Source of the DNA: Phycisphaerae bacterium
Lineage (GTDB): Bacteria; Planctomycetota; Phycisphaerae; UBA1845; PWPN01
NCBI GenBank assembly: GCA_035384605.1
Contig: DAOOIV010000018.1
Span: forward strand, 1 to 62,304
DNA length: 62,304 nt
Direction: 5' to 3'
A program made the translations under genes and the position numbers. The first letter of the stretch is position 1. Every line of letters begins with the position of its first letter. Positions 7,874 to 16,639 of this stretch are shown in pieces. The notes under the pieces are model-generated. The model saw only the letters and a list, made by a program, of their open reading frames with translations, did no database searches and was not told the origin of the DNA.

Positions 7874-8884
7874 ATGAGATTTGCGGCTGCATTGTCGGTG
7901 TTGGCGGCGGGCTTGCTGGTTCTCGGGTGCGGCAAGTCCGATTCGCCTGAAGCGGGCGGCAAGACTTCCGGACTGCGGTTCGCGGTGATTCCCAAGGGGC
8001 TGACCCACGAGCACTGGAAGGCCGTGGAGGCCGGGGCGAAAAAGGCCGCCACCGAGGTCGGCAACGTCGAAATCATCTACAAATCGGCGCCCAAGGAGGA
8101 TGACACCCAGCTTCAGATCAACCTGGTCGAGAGCTTCGTCAGCTCTCGCGTGGACGGGATCATCCTGGCCCCCCTGAGTGATCAGGCGCTGGTACGCCCC
8201 GTGCGGCTGGCGGTCCAGGCGAAGATTCCGGTGATCATCTTTGACTCGCCGCTGGCCGGGCAGGTCGGCAAGGATTTCGTCTGCTACATCGGGACGGACA
8301 ATTACCGGGCCGGGACCTTGGCCGGTCAGCGACTGGGCGAGGTCATGGAGGGCAAGGGGACTGTTCTCTTGCTGCGTTACGCCGAAAGCTCGGCCAGTAC
8401 CCGCGAACGTGAGCAGGGCTTCCTCGACGCCCTGAAGAAGGATTTCGCCGACATTGCCGTGATCGACCCGCCGCAGTATGCGGGGGCGGACGTCAACAGC
8501 GGCAAGAAGGCCGCCGAGAACATGATCACTGCCCACCTCGGCAAGTTCGAGGGCGTGTTCTGTCCGAACGAAACCAGCGCCGCCGGCATGCTGATCGCCC
8601 TGGAGGATCGTCAGCTTGCGGGCAAGGCTCGGTTCGTGGGCTTCGACGCCAACCCCCGCGTGATCGCGGGCCTGAGGGATCGCAAGCTCGACGGCGTGGT
8701 TCTGCAGGACCCCTTCAAGATGGGCTATCAAAGCGTCAAACAGATGCTCGACCATCTCGCGGGCAAACCGGTGCCGCCCAGCACCGACACCGGGGCGGCC
8801 GTGGCGACGCCTGAGAACGTGGACAGCCCGGAGATCTATCGGTTACTCCACCCGCTTGAAGCTGCCGTTTCGCGGGGATCGTGA
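7874..8884 (+). CDS. Sugar ABC transporter substrate-binding lipoprotein (ribose/XylF type)
   Basis: 336 aa from ATG at 7874, 5 bases after GGGAG; an in-frame ATG at 7862 lacks that spacing. The N-terminus is a lipoprotein signal ending LVLGC (C19). The mature part is a type I periplasmic binding fold: KGLTHEHWKAVEAGAKKAA, then NLVESFVSSRVDGIILAPLSDQAL and IPVIIFDSPL, as in the Peripla_BP_4 family that binds pentoses and hexoses. The stop overlaps the start of the downstream permease gene (GTGA), so the two are translationally coupled. The ligand cannot be named from sequence. Confidence 0.93.
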   Translation: MRFAAALSVLAAGLLVLGCGKSDSPEAGGKTSGLRFAVIPKGLTHEHWKAVEAGAKKAATEVGNVEIIYKSAPKEDDTQLQINLVESFVSSRVDGIILAPLSDQALVRPVRLAVQAKIPVIIFDSPLAGQVGKDFVCYIGTDNYRAGTLAGQRLGEVMEGKGTVLLLRYAESSASTREREQGFLDALKKDFADIAVIDPPQYAGADVNSGKKAAENMITAHLGKFEGVFCPNETSAAGMLIALEDRQLAGKARFVGFDANPRVIAGLRDRKLDGVVLQDPFKMGYQSVKQMLDHLAGKPVPPSTDTGAAVATPENVDSPEIYRLLHPLEAAVSRGS

Positions 8885-9903
8885 GGGTGACGGTGTTCAT
8901 GGTCGCATCGCGTTCCAGAACGGCCTTCAACGTGGGCGTCATCCTCGATTTCTGGGCCAGGCACAAATGGGTGACTCCGGTCGTCGGGCTGCTCGGGGTG
9001 GTCGTCTTTTTCGCCCTCAAGTCCGACAATTTTGCCTTTCTCGGGTCCGACAACATGCGAATCGTTGCAGCCCAGACGGTCCAGGTTGGGGTCTGCGCCA
9101 TCGGCATGACCTTCATCATGATCGGCGGGGGCATCGACCTGAGCGTGGGGTCGGTGATGGCACTGGCGGCGGTGACTACGGCGCTGACCTTGAAGGCCGG
9201 CTACTCGTGCCCGACGGCGGTGCTTGTAGCGATGATGACCGGCGCGTTGTGCGGTCTGGCTAATGCCTTACTGATTACAGGGCTGCGAATTGTGCCCTTT
9301 ATCGCCACGCTGGGGACACTGAGCGCTATCCGCGGCCTGACGCGGCGGCTGGCCGACAACCAGGTCGTCCGCCCACCGAACGAGGCGGAAAGCCTGGTCA
9401 GCTTCGTTCAGCCTCTGGGTTCATCCACTTGGCTGGCCCCCGCAATCTGGATGACGTTGGCTCTTGGCGTCGCGGCGGCGGTGGTGCTCAACTGGACGGC
9501 TTTCGGACGGCGGACCTTCGCTTTGGGCTCAAACGAGTTGGCCGCCAGGCTGAGCGGCATACGCGTGAATCGTCAGAAGGTGTATCTGTACACGCTTGGG
9601 GGGCTCTTCGCAGGTTTGGCGGGACTGCTCGCCTTTGCGAACATGCGAGAGGGCGATCCGACGGCCTCGGCGGGCATCGAGCTGCAGGTGATCGCCGCGG
9701 TCGTTGTGGGCGGCGGCTCGCTGATGGGCGGTCAGGGCAGCATCCTGGGCACCCTGGTGGGCGCGTTCATGCTGACCAGTTTGGTGAACGGCTGCACCCT
9801 CGCCGGCTGGGAGAACTATGTCCAGGAAATCGCGATCGGGGCGATCATTGTCATGGCGGTGGCTCTCGATTATTTCCGCAGACGGCGTTTGACCGAAAGG
9901 TGA
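8881..9903 (+). CDS. ABC transporter permease (RbsC/BPD-transp_2 family)
   Basis: 340 aa starting at GTG 8881, overlapping the binding-protein stop by 4 bases. About eight to ten membrane segments and the family motif MTFIMIGGGIDLSVGSVMALAA near the N-terminal third identify a ribose-type (CUT2) permease. The C-terminal GSLMGGQGSILGTLVGAFML segment is also typical. A CUT2 system normally includes a double-domain RbsA-like ATPase between or beside these genes. None is present; the next gene, 23 bp away, is convergent. The ATPase must be elsewhere or shared. Confidence 0.93.
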   Translation: MRVTVFMVASRSRTAFNVGVILDFWARHKWVTPVVGLLGVVVFFALKSDNFAFLGSDNMRIVAAQTVQVGVCAIGMTFIMIGGGIDLSVGSVMALAAVTTALTLKAGYSCPTAVLVAMMTGALCGLANALLITGLRIVPFIATLGTLSAIRGLTRRLADNQVVRPPNEAESLVSFVQPLGSSTWLAPAIWMTLALGVAAAVVLNWTAFGRRTFALGSNELAARLSGIRVNRQKVYLYTLGGLFAGLAGLLAFANMREGDPTASAGIELQVIAAVVVGGGSLMGGQGSILGTLVGAFMLTSLVNGCTLAGWENYVQEIAIGAIIVMAVALDYFRRRRLTER

Positions 9904-9926
9904 GACTGTGAACATCGGCCCAATGG

Positions 9927-12479
9927 TCATCGTTCCGCGCGGACGGTCACCAGCTTGAACGGTTTCATCTCGATCTGGACGGAACGGTCTTTGACGGACA
10001 GAGGTGATCCCTGTCGTTCGAGCAGGTTGACGGCCTGGGCTTTGGCGAAGCCCTCAGGTATCTGCAGGTCGGCGGTTTCGCCGCGCCCGGCGTATTCGTA
10101 GAGCCGGACGATCAGGGCGTCGCCGTCTTCGGCTCGCTTGACCGCGCTGATCATCGTTCCCTTGGCTGACAGACCGAGTCCCATCGAGGGCACCGCCGCA
10201 GTGCAGTCTGCCACGGTCGGAAGTGGGGCGTTGTAACTCCAAGCGGCCTGCGTGACGCCGCTGTCCTGCCATGGTCCCTTGAAAGGCAACATCGCCAGCC
10301 GGAATTCGTGCTTTCCGGCGTCGCGCATCCCGTCGAACAGCGGCATGCGATAGAACTGCGGCTCGTGCAGGCACCAGGGCGAGCCCGGGCTGCGCAGCAG
10401 CGACACCAGCACCGTGCCGTCTTCGATTCGATAACTGCACTCGCCCCGGTTGATGATCGCCGCGCGGGTGTCCTCGCTGGCAGGTGCGGCCCAGTGAATC
10501 GCGGGCCAGTCGCCGTTGACACCATTGGCCTCGTAGGTCGGTTCGTACCGACCTCGCCGGACGGTGCCGTACGGAATCTCGTAATCACCGTCGTCACCAT
10601 GAGCGGTGGTAGGAAAGGCGATGCGAATCCGGCGGTTGTAGGTATCCCAATCGACTTGCGTGACAAACTCGACGTAGGGTAACCCATCGCGCAGAAGCAC
10701 GCGCTGCTTCCAGGTGAGCCACACAACTTCGAAGTCGCTGGGATTGCCGGGATGCTCGCCCTCAAAGATGATCTCGCAACCACCGGGGACCCGCCGTACC
10801 GCGGATCGTCGGGTCAGCGGGCTGAGTCGCTCGCGGTGATGATCGGCTCGACGCGTGGCCCAGGGGTCGCCGTAGTCGTGTTCGAGGATCAACTCGCCGG
10901 AGTAGAACATCCCGGGCCTGATGAGTTCATCGCCGGTTGATTTGTCGACGATGCTGGTGATTCCGTGTTCGTCGGATGTGATTCGAAATCGCTCATTCTC
11001 GATCGAGTCGCCTTCGAGAGTCTCGACCGCGGGTGGCTGGGCAGCCGGAGACAGGCGAATGCCGCGAGACCCCAGCAAGGGGACATCACGACCGAGGGTG
11101 TGGATCACGGCCGTGTCGTCCTGCCGCCGGTCAACGCCGTATACCGGCAACGGGCCCTGGTCGTCACAAGCGGTTGCCCATTCCGTCGGCCAGCCGGCGA
11201 TTTCGACGCTTACCGGGGCGGTGCGTGCCCAACTGAGCGTATTGAAGATGGTTGCCGGTCGGTCCTGGCCGTTTTGGGCCGATCGCTTGGTTATCGCATG
11301 AGCGGCACGGGCGGTGAACGCCTGGGTGTCGGCATCGAGCCAGTCGTAGAGGTTCATCAACTCGGCGTAGGCGGCATCGATGTGCGTTGCGGTGATCGCG
11401 TCGTGAAAGTGTGTGAAAACCAGCGAACGCCACGTGTCAGCGAGCAGGTCGGTCGGGTACTGTTCGCCGCGCAGCCACGCCCAGGCCGCCAGGGTCTCGG
11501 CGGCCAGAAGGGCGTGTTCGGCCCGGCGATTTCGCTGTTTGAGCTTGATGCGCGTCACCCAGCAGCCGGCCGACGACAGGGCAATGTCGGGATCAGCGGC
11601 TACGTGCTCGGGCGGAGGATTGTCGACGGCCTCCAGCTCAGCCGCGACGTGCGGCAGCAGGTCCTGGTAGATACCGAAACGATACTCGATGCCGTTCGCA
11701 TTTACGGCCCGCTCAGCCACCTGCTTTTCAAGGTCCATGCATGGCAGCGTTTCCTCGCCGCCCAAGCTGATCAGACCGAATGGTTCCTTGCCGGTGTCTT
11801 CGAGCCAACTGGTCAACTCCACGCGGACGTTCTGATCGAAACCGCGGTCCTGGCAGGCCTCGCAGCCCTTGCCCTTGCAGGCGTCGCACGGTGCCAGTTT
11901 GACGCTTGTGCCGAGCAATAGCCTGGCCTGCGGTGCCCGCACATACAGCGTCGAACCATCCAGACCTCGCCAGTAGTCGCCGGTCGGAGTCCTGTAACTC
12001 AGGAAGGGCAACCAGCGGATTTCGCATTGACGGAAGATCTGCGGGATCTGAGCCGATGAGCCGAAACCGTCATTCCGGCAGCCGATGTTGACCGGGATGC
12101 CCAACGTCTTTTCCACCCACAGGATGCCGTAGAGAAGATTGCGGACAAGCGACTCGCCGAGGGGCATGTTGGCGTCGGGAATCACCTCGCCGCCGGCCAG
12201 GACTTCACATCGTTTTTCACGGGCCAGCCGTTTGAGCGTGCCGTAGTGTTCGGGGTGCCGCTCCAGGTACTTGCGAAGCGAGACGGTCTGCTCGAGCACG
12301 AATGCCGTCTTTCCTCGTTCGGCCGTCTTGATCCAGTCGCTGATAATTGCTTCTTGCAGATCGGCGTAACTGGCGAAGGTCCGACCCTCGCACTCGAACC
12401 GGTGGTCCCAGCAGCGTCGCCAGATCGGGTCCAAGTGGTTCATCTGGATGAGGTAGATCGGCTTGAGCTGTCTGTGCAT
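9927..12479 (-). CDS. GH38-type alpha-mannosidase-like hydrolase with a four-cysteine insert
   Basis: 850 aa, no signal peptide. The N-terminal NHLDPIW (H15, D17) corresponds to the GH38 zinc motif HxHxD. NDGFG supplies the likely nucleophile D137, and HFHDAITATH (357-366) matches the family's HD..TGT segment with the remaining zinc histidine. The beta-sandwich C-terminal half is the expected receptor domain. Residues 198-209 contain CDACKGKGCEAC, a DnaJ-like pair of CxxC knuckles not part of the usual catalytic core. The gene follows the methyltransferase gene with a 9-bp gap and is probably in the same transcript. Specificity for alpha-mannosides is inferred from the family; other alpha-glycosides are possible. 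Confidence 0.88.
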   Translation of the reverse strand: MHRQLKPIYLIQMNHLDPIWRRCWDHRFECEGRTFASYADLQEAIISDWIKTAERGKTAFVLEQTVSLRKYLERHPEHYGTLKRLAREKRCEVLAGGEVIPDANMPLGESLVRNLLYGILWVEKTLGIPVNIGCRNDGFGSSAQIPQIFRQCEIRWLPFLSYRTPTGDYWRGLDGSTLYVRAPQARLLLGTSVKLAPCDACKGKGCEACQDRGFDQNVRVELTSWLEDTGKEPFGLISLGGEETLPCMDLEKQVAERAVNANGIEYRFGIYQDLLPHVAAELEAVDNPPPEHVAADPDIALSSAGCWVTRIKLKQRNRRAEHALLAAETLAAWAWLRGEQYPTDLLADTWRSLVFTHFHDAITATHIDAAYAELMNLYDWLDADTQAFTARAAHAITKRSAQNGQDRPATIFNTLSWARTAPVSVEIAGWPTEWATACDDQGPLPVYGVDRRQDDTAVIHTLGRDVPLLGSRGIRLSPAAQPPAVETLEGDSIENERFRITSDEHGITSIVDKSTGDELIRPGMFYSGELILEHDYGDPWATRRADHHRERLSPLTRRSAVRRVPGGCEIIFEGEHPGNPSDFEVVWLTWKQRVLLRDGLPYVEFVTQVDWDTYNRRIRIAFPTTAHGDDGDYEIPYGTVRRGRYEPTYEANGVNGDWPAIHWAAPASEDTRAAIINRGECSYRIEDGTVLVSLLRSPGSPWCLHEPQFYRMPLFDGMRDAGKHEFRLAMLPFKGPWQDSGVTQAAWSYNAPLPTVADCTAAVPSMGLGLSAKGTMISAVKRAEDGDALIVRLYEYAGRGETADLQIPEGFAKAQAVNLLERQGSPLSVKDRSVQIEMKPFKLVTVRAER

Positions 12480-12488
12480 GTCTCGATC

Positions 12489-13199
12489 TCACTGTGACAG
12501 CCGGAAGCATGCAGCCGAGTTGAGAGAGATGAACCGACGGTAGTGGTGGATCTCAACCGGGCTCAGGCCGAGGCTTGCCGTGAGGTGGAGCAGATCCGAG
12601 GTCCGGATCGCACCGCCGAGCTTCGGGCGGGTGCGAAAGCATTTCTGGGCGAAAACCTGGGCCCAGTAGGTCAGGCAGGCCCGGTCGTAGAAGGACATGA
12701 TGACGTACTTTCGAGCCACGCGGGCGGCCTGCTGGAGAACAGTACGGCGATCGTCCCACGAGCGAAGGTGATGAAAGATCCGCCAGAGGATCATGATGTC
12801 CACACTGTTGTCAGGGAACGGAGGATGCGCCAGATCGCAGCAGATATTGCCCAAGGAGTGGTCGTTGGGGCCGTGGGTCCGGGCCTGAGCAAGCATGGCC
12901 GTCGAGCGGTCGGCCCGAATCAGCCGGTGGCCGCATTGGCGGACCAACTCATTGAATCGCCCCGTCCCGCAGGGGAAGTCCAGAACGGTGGCCCCGGGGG
13001 CGCACAGGGAGAGCCACTTTCCGACCAGCTTCTGCTCGATGTCATAGTGCTTGTAGCGGTCCGGACGGCGGGAGACCACATAGCGGGCTGCCTGCTCGTC
13101 GGACATCCAGTCCTTGGCATATCGGCCGAGGCCGCCGGGGGCATCGGTGAGGGCCGATGAATCTTCTGTTGTCTGGCTGTTGGTTCGGCTCATGGTCAT
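12489..13199 (-). CDS. Class I SAM-dependent methyltransferase
   Basis: 236 aa from ATG at 13199; the longer open frame upstream encodes a low-complexity segment that runs across the divergent promoter region and is not used. Motif I is VLDFPCGTGRFNELV, followed by an acidic/aromatic stretch, the post-motif NSVDIMILWRIFHHL and a helix-strand C-terminus, as in Methyltransf_11/25 proteins. The substrate is unknown. Nine bases separate it from the GH38 gene, so modification of a glycan or of a product of that enzyme is possible but unproven. The ribosome site is weak (GGGGCGG). Confidence 0.85.
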   Translation of the reverse strand: MTMSRTNSQTTEDSSALTDAPGGLGRYAKDWMSDEQAARYVVSRRPDRYKHYDIEQKLVGKWLSLCAPGATVLDFPCGTGRFNELVRQCGHRLIRADRSTAMLAQARTHGPNDHSLGNICCDLAHPPFPDNSVDIMILWRIFHHLRSWDDRRTVLQQAARVARKYVIMSFYDRACLTYWAQVFAQKCFRTRPKLGGAIRTSDLLHLTASLGLSPVEIHHYRRFISLNSAACFRLSQ

Positions 13200-13346
13200 G
13201 GTCCGCCCCGACGGGCCCTTCTGGCAGGCCAATTGGGGAAGAGGTATTGTAACACAAGGGCAGGCGGTGTGCATTGGGATACGATAGCAGTTTTGGAGTC
13301 GCGGAATCGGAGCGCTGCTCATGGGCAGTGGTATGCGAGACGCGTG

Positions 13347-14420
13347 ATGGAGCAAGGCCACAGCCGCAATACGACGGCGGAGAGAGATTCGGCTGATCGG
13401 TATTGCCGGCAAGTATTGTTCGCGCCTTTTGGCCCGGAAGGGCAGCGGCGGCTGCTGGCTTCGCGCGTGCTGCTGGTGGGGTGCGGGGCGCTGGGCAGCA
13501 CGCTGGCCAATCTCATCGTCCGCGCCGGGGTTGGTTTCCTGCGAATCGTCGACCGTGACGTCGTCGAGCTGGATAATCTGCATCGCTTGGTGCTGTTTGA
13601 TGAGGACGATGTTCGGGAAGGGTTGCCCAAGGCTGAGGCGGCGCGACGCAAACTGGCGCGGATCAACAGTGGGGTGACGGTTGAGGCGGTAGTCGATGAT
13701 GTCAGTCACACGAATATCGTCGAGCTGGCCGCGGGTGCCGATCTAATTCTCGATGCGACGGACAACTTTGAAACGCGTTTTCTGATCAATGATCTGGCGG
13801 TCAAGACCGGCCGGCCGTGGGTGTATGGGGCGTGTGTCGGCTCGACGGGCCTGTCGATGCCGATCATTCCCGGCGAGACGCCCTGTCTGCGATGCGTGTT
13901 TGAAGATCCGCCGCCGATGGAGATGAGCCCGACGTGCGATACGGCCGGCATCCTCGGGCCGGTCGTCGGCATGGTGGCCAACCATCAGGCGATGGAAGCG
14001 ATCAAGATCCTCAGCGGGCATAAGGAAGCGGTGGACCGGCGCCTGCTGAGCTTTGATGCGTGGACGGGGCGGTCGTCTCGGCTGGATGTGCGGAAGGCAT
14101 TTGAGCAGGGCGATTGTCCATGCTGCAAACAGGGGCGATTCGAATACCTGGAGGGGGCGTTCGCGAGTCGGACAGTGAGACTCTGCGGGCGGAACGCGGT
14201 GCAGGTTTATCCGAGCCGGGCGGGGGCGGTCGATTTGCCTGCCCTTGCCGCGAGGTTGCGGCCGTTGGCACGATCCGAGCCCAAGCTCAACCCGCTGCTG
14301 CTCAAGGTGAGCGTCGATGACTATGAGATCACGGTGTTCGCCGACGGGCGGGCGCTGATCAAAGGAACGAATAAGCCGGAAGAGGCCCGGGCGGTGTACG
14401 CGAGATACATTGGGGCGTGA
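13347..14420 (+). CDS. MoeB/ThiF-type E1 adenylyltransferase
   Basis: 357 aa from ATG at 13347. It activates the C-terminal glycine of a ubiquitin-like sulfur carrier (MoaD or ThiS) as acyl-adenylate. Visible features: the ATP loop GCGALGS (45-51), the RQVLFAPFGPEGQ start, DATDNFETRFLIN, zinc cysteine pairs CLRC and CPCC, and the segment TCDTAGILGPVVGMVANHQAMEAIKIL with the putative catalytic cysteine. The C-terminal 100 residues form the extension seen in longer MoeB/ThiF proteins (CGRNAVQV, ADGRALIKGT). No moaD, thiS or other cofactor gene is adjacent, so the pathway (molybdopterin or thiamine) cannot be decided. Divergent from the methyltransferase gene. Confidence 0.9.
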   Translation: MEQGHSRNTTAERDSADRYCRQVLFAPFGPEGQRRLLASRVLLVGCGALGSTLANLIVRAGVGFLRIVDRDVVELDNLHRLVLFDEDDVREGLPKAEAARRKLARINSGVTVEAVVDDVSHTNIVELAAGADLILDATDNFETRFLINDLAVKTGRPWVYGACVGSTGLSMPIIPGETPCLRCVFEDPPPMEMSPTCDTAGILGPVVGMVANHQAMEAIKILSGHKEAVDRRLLSFDAWTGRSSRLDVRKAFEQGDCPCCKQGRFEYLEGAFASRTVRLCGRNAVQVYPSRAGAVDLPALAARLRPLARSEPKLNPLLLKVSVDDYEITVFADGRALIKGTNKPEEARAVYARYIGA

Positions 14421-14450
14421 ACGATCGCCGGTTGTCTGAGGCGGGAGGAA

Positions 14451-14480
14451 CCACTGGCGGACGAGCCGTCAGCGGCACCC
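14451..14480. repeat. Dispersed palindrome, CACTGGCGG family, copy 1
   Basis: An imperfect stem CTGGCGG/CCGTCAG with loop ACGAG, followed by GGCACCC, 30 bases after the E1 gene stop. Related copies are at 16250-16295 and 16562-16609. Confidence 0.6.
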
Positions 14481-14548
14481 GGACTGTAAGAAGACATGTC
14501 CACGCGGAGCCGTGGACATCGCGCCCGGCGCGGCCCAAGGCAGCGGTT

Positions 14549-14577
14549 TTGGCTTGTCGGCGACTTCTCAGTACACT
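14549..14577 (+). promoter_or_regulatory. Putative promoter of the Tat-type oxidoreductase gene
   Basis: TTGGCT (14549-14554), 17-base spacer, TACACT (14572-14577), about 65 bases before the coding start at 14648. Confidence 0.5.
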
Positions 14578-14647
14578 GTGCAAGTCTACTCAGGACATTG
14601 AGTGAATTGTGAACGGCGGTTGGAAAGGGCCTTGTGAGGAGCACACG

Positions 14648-16096
14648 ATGAGAGGTATTACGCGCAGACGTTTTCTGGAAGATTCGATGCTTGCGGCGGC
14701 GGCTGCGGCGGGCGGTGTGGCCGTGGGTCGTGGGGCCTTTGCCGCCGAGCCAAGACGGGCGAGGAAGGCTGGGCCGAACGACCAGTTGCGGATTGCCTGC
14801 ATCGGCTTCCGCGGCCAGGGACAGAATCACATCAAGGCTTACCTTGGGATGGATGACGTAACTGTCGCCACCTTATGCGATGTTGACTCCAACCTGTTTG
14901 CCAACGGTGTGAAGATGTGCGAGGAGAAGGGCAAGAAGGTCCCCAAGTGCGAGCAGGATCTTCGCCGCGTTCTCGACGACGAGTCGATAGATGCCGTGTC
15001 GATCGCCACGCCGAACCACTGGCATTCGCTGGCCGCGATCTGGGCGATGCAGGCGGGCAAGGATGTGTACGTGGAAAAGCCGATCAGCCACAACGTCTGG
15101 GAAGGGCGGCGGCTGGTTGAGGTCGCCCGGCAGCTTGATCGTATCTGCCAGTGCGGGACACAGTGCAGGTCGATGAGAGGGATGATTGAGGCTATTGAGT
15201 ACGTGCATAAGGGTGGAATCGGCAAGGTCTCGATGGCACACGGCCTGTGCTACCGCGATCGCGGCAGTATCGGGATTGCCGGCGGCGAACAGCCGATCCC
15301 GCCTGGGATCGATTACGACCTCTGGCTCGGCCCGGCGCCGAAGGTGCCGCTGACGCGCAAGCAACTGCACTACGACTGGCACTGGTTCTGGGCTTATGGC
15401 AACGGTGACCTCGGCAACCAGGGGATTCACCAGATGGACATCGCCCGGTGGGGGTTGAAAAAGGACCGGCTGGCCGACAGCGTCGTGTGTCTGGGCGGGC
15501 GATTCGGCTACAAGGACGACGGCGAGACGCCGAACACGCAACTGACGCTGCTGGACTATGGGGACTGCCAGATCCTTTTTGAATGTCGCGGTCTGAAAAC
15601 GAAGCAACACAAAGGAGCGGGCGTGGGAGTGATCTTCTACGGAGACGAGGGGTACGTGGTGGTGCCCAAGTACGAGGGCGGGGCGGCGTTTGACCTGAAC
15701 GGCAAGGTGGTTAAGGAGTTCGGGGGCGGGGGCGATCACCATCGCAATTTCATCAACGCGGTTTATAGCCGTAAGCATACTGATCTCACCGCGGACTGCC
15801 TCGAAGGGCATCTGTCGAGTGCGCTGTGCCACCTGGGGAACATTTCCTATCGGCTGGGCACCGACCAGCCGTTTGACTCGGCGAACAAGGCGTTCGGCGA
15901 CAACCAGGAGGCCCACGAGACGTTCGCGAGGATCCAGGAGCATCTGAAGGACAACGCCGTGCCGGTCGACGGGTTGAAGTACCACGTCGGACCGAAGCTG
16001 GCGTTTGACGTGAAGGCCGAACGGTTCGTCGGAAACGAGAAGGCCAACGAGATGCTGACGCGCGAGTATCGCGAGCCGTTCGTCGTGCCGGCGTAG
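14648..16096 (+). CDS. Gfo/Idh/MocA family oxidoreductase, Tat signal
   Basis: 482 aa from ATG at 14648, preceded by GAGGAG with 6-base spacing. The N-terminus ITRRRFLEDS is a clear Tat motif followed by an alanine-rich hydrophobic core, so the enzyme is probably folded with its cofactor and exported. The NAD(P) motif here is CIGFRGQG, and EKPISHN holds the conserved lysine. NHWHSLAAIW, LGPAP and GNGDLGNQGIHQMDIARWGL are typical of the large planctomycete branch of this family. The substrate is unknown. It is monocistronic, with its own promoter, between two palindromic repeats. Confidence 0.93.
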   Translation: MRGITRRRFLEDSMLAAAAAAGGVAVGRGAFAAEPRRARKAGPNDQLRIACIGFRGQGQNHIKAYLGMDDVTVATLCDVDSNLFANGVKMCEEKGKKVPKCEQDLRRVLDDESIDAVSIATPNHWHSLAAIWAMQAGKDVYVEKPISHNVWEGRRLVEVARQLDRICQCGTQCRSMRGMIEAIEYVHKGGIGKVSMAHGLCYRDRGSIGIAGGEQPIPPGIDYDLWLGPAPKVPLTRKQLHYDWHWFWAYGNGDLGNQGIHQMDIARWGLKKDRLADSVVCLGGRFGYKDDGETPNTQLTLLDYGDCQILFECRGLKTKQHKGAGVGVIFYGDEGYVVVPKYEGGAAFDLNGKVVKEFGGGGDHHRNFINAVYSRKHTDLTADCLEGHLSSALCHLGNISYRLGTDQPFDSANKAFGDNQEAHETFARIQEHLKDNAVPVDGLKYHVGPKLAFDVKAERFVGNEKANEMLTREYREPFVVPA

Positions 16097-16249
16097 CCTC
16101 AACGCCGCCAGGAGGCATTGAGGTATTGCAGGTTGCAGATCGGGAAAGCAGGGGCTTTCATTGCCTCACGCCTTGCTGCACGGCCCGATGCTTCCCGAGT
16201 CTGGGCATCTTCCAGAAGACGCCACGGTCGGCTTGGCTGTCCGTGCCCT

Positions 16250-16295
16250 GTCCTGAGCAGGAAGACACTGGCGGGCGAGTCGCTGGTGGTGCCCG
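16250..16295. repeat. Dispersed palindrome, CACTGGCGG family, copy 2
   Basis: GTCCTGAGCAGGAAGACACT followed by GGCGGGCGAGTCGCTGGTGG and GCCCGG. It aligns with the copy at 16562-16609 over the whole length, with scattered substitutions, and so looks like an older copy. Confidence 0.6.
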
Positions 16296-16348
16296 GCGTC
16301 TTGCGGTTGCCGTTCGACGGGTTTTTCAGCGTAATCGATCATCGCGCT

Positions 16349-16376
16349 CCCATCCTTCGCTGCTGCGAAGGGTGGG
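16349..16376. repeat. Strong hairpin in palindrome-dense spacer
   Basis: CCCATCCTTCG (16349-16359) pairs with CGAAGGGTGGG (16366-16376) with one mismatch and a 6-base loop. There is no T-tract on either side, so a classical intrinsic terminator is not supported. Confidence 0.6.
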
Positions 16377-16456
16377 CCACCCGACTGGGGCCTTTCGCGT
16401 GGAGGATTCCTATCCTCATCCTCATCAAACGCGGAACGGATTCCGCCGCGCGAGGC

Positions 16457-16478
16457 GGCCCGGAAGGGATTCCGGGCC
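16457..16478. repeat. Perfect hairpin in palindrome-dense spacer
   Basis: GGCCCGGAA (16457-16465) and TTCCGGGCC (16470-16478) form a perfect 9-bp stem around GGGA. A few bases on, ACGCTAAACACGTA resembles the arm of the MITE-like element at 22377-22527. Confidence 0.6.
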
Positions 16479-16561
16479 GAGCAGCCCACGCCGCACACGC
16501 TAAACACGTAATCGGGGCACGTAGGCTGTCAGTAGCCCGTTTCTATTCCAGCGTCGGCCTT

Positions 16562-16609
16562 GTCCTGAACAAGAGGACACTGGCGGGCAAGCCGCCAGTG
16601 GCACCCGCC
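16562..16609. repeat. Dispersed palindrome, CACTGGCGG family, copy 3
   Basis: GTCCT/AGGAC and CACTGGCGG/CCGCCAGTG (16578-16586 and 16592-16600, loop GCAAG) form two consecutive stems. This is the best-preserved copy in the window. It sits between convergent genes and could help end transcription from both sides. The whole 16097-16639 spacer holds no convincing gene. Confidence 0.7.
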
Positions 16610-16639
16610 CAGAGTCTCATGAACCCGACTTCGGTAGCG

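Noticed and set aside
6110..8755. 881-codon open frame on the minus strand
   Set aside because: It lies exactly opposite the symporter and binding-protein genes, and is rich in H, R, Q and G as expected of antisense frames in GC-rich DNA, with no fold motif.
14873..16102. 409-codon minus-strand open frame
   Set aside because: Antisense shadow of the Tat-type oxidoreductase gene.
16562..16609. Intrinsic transcription terminator
   Set aside because: The stems are strong, but neither strand has a run of T after them, and the same sequence is a dispersed repeat.
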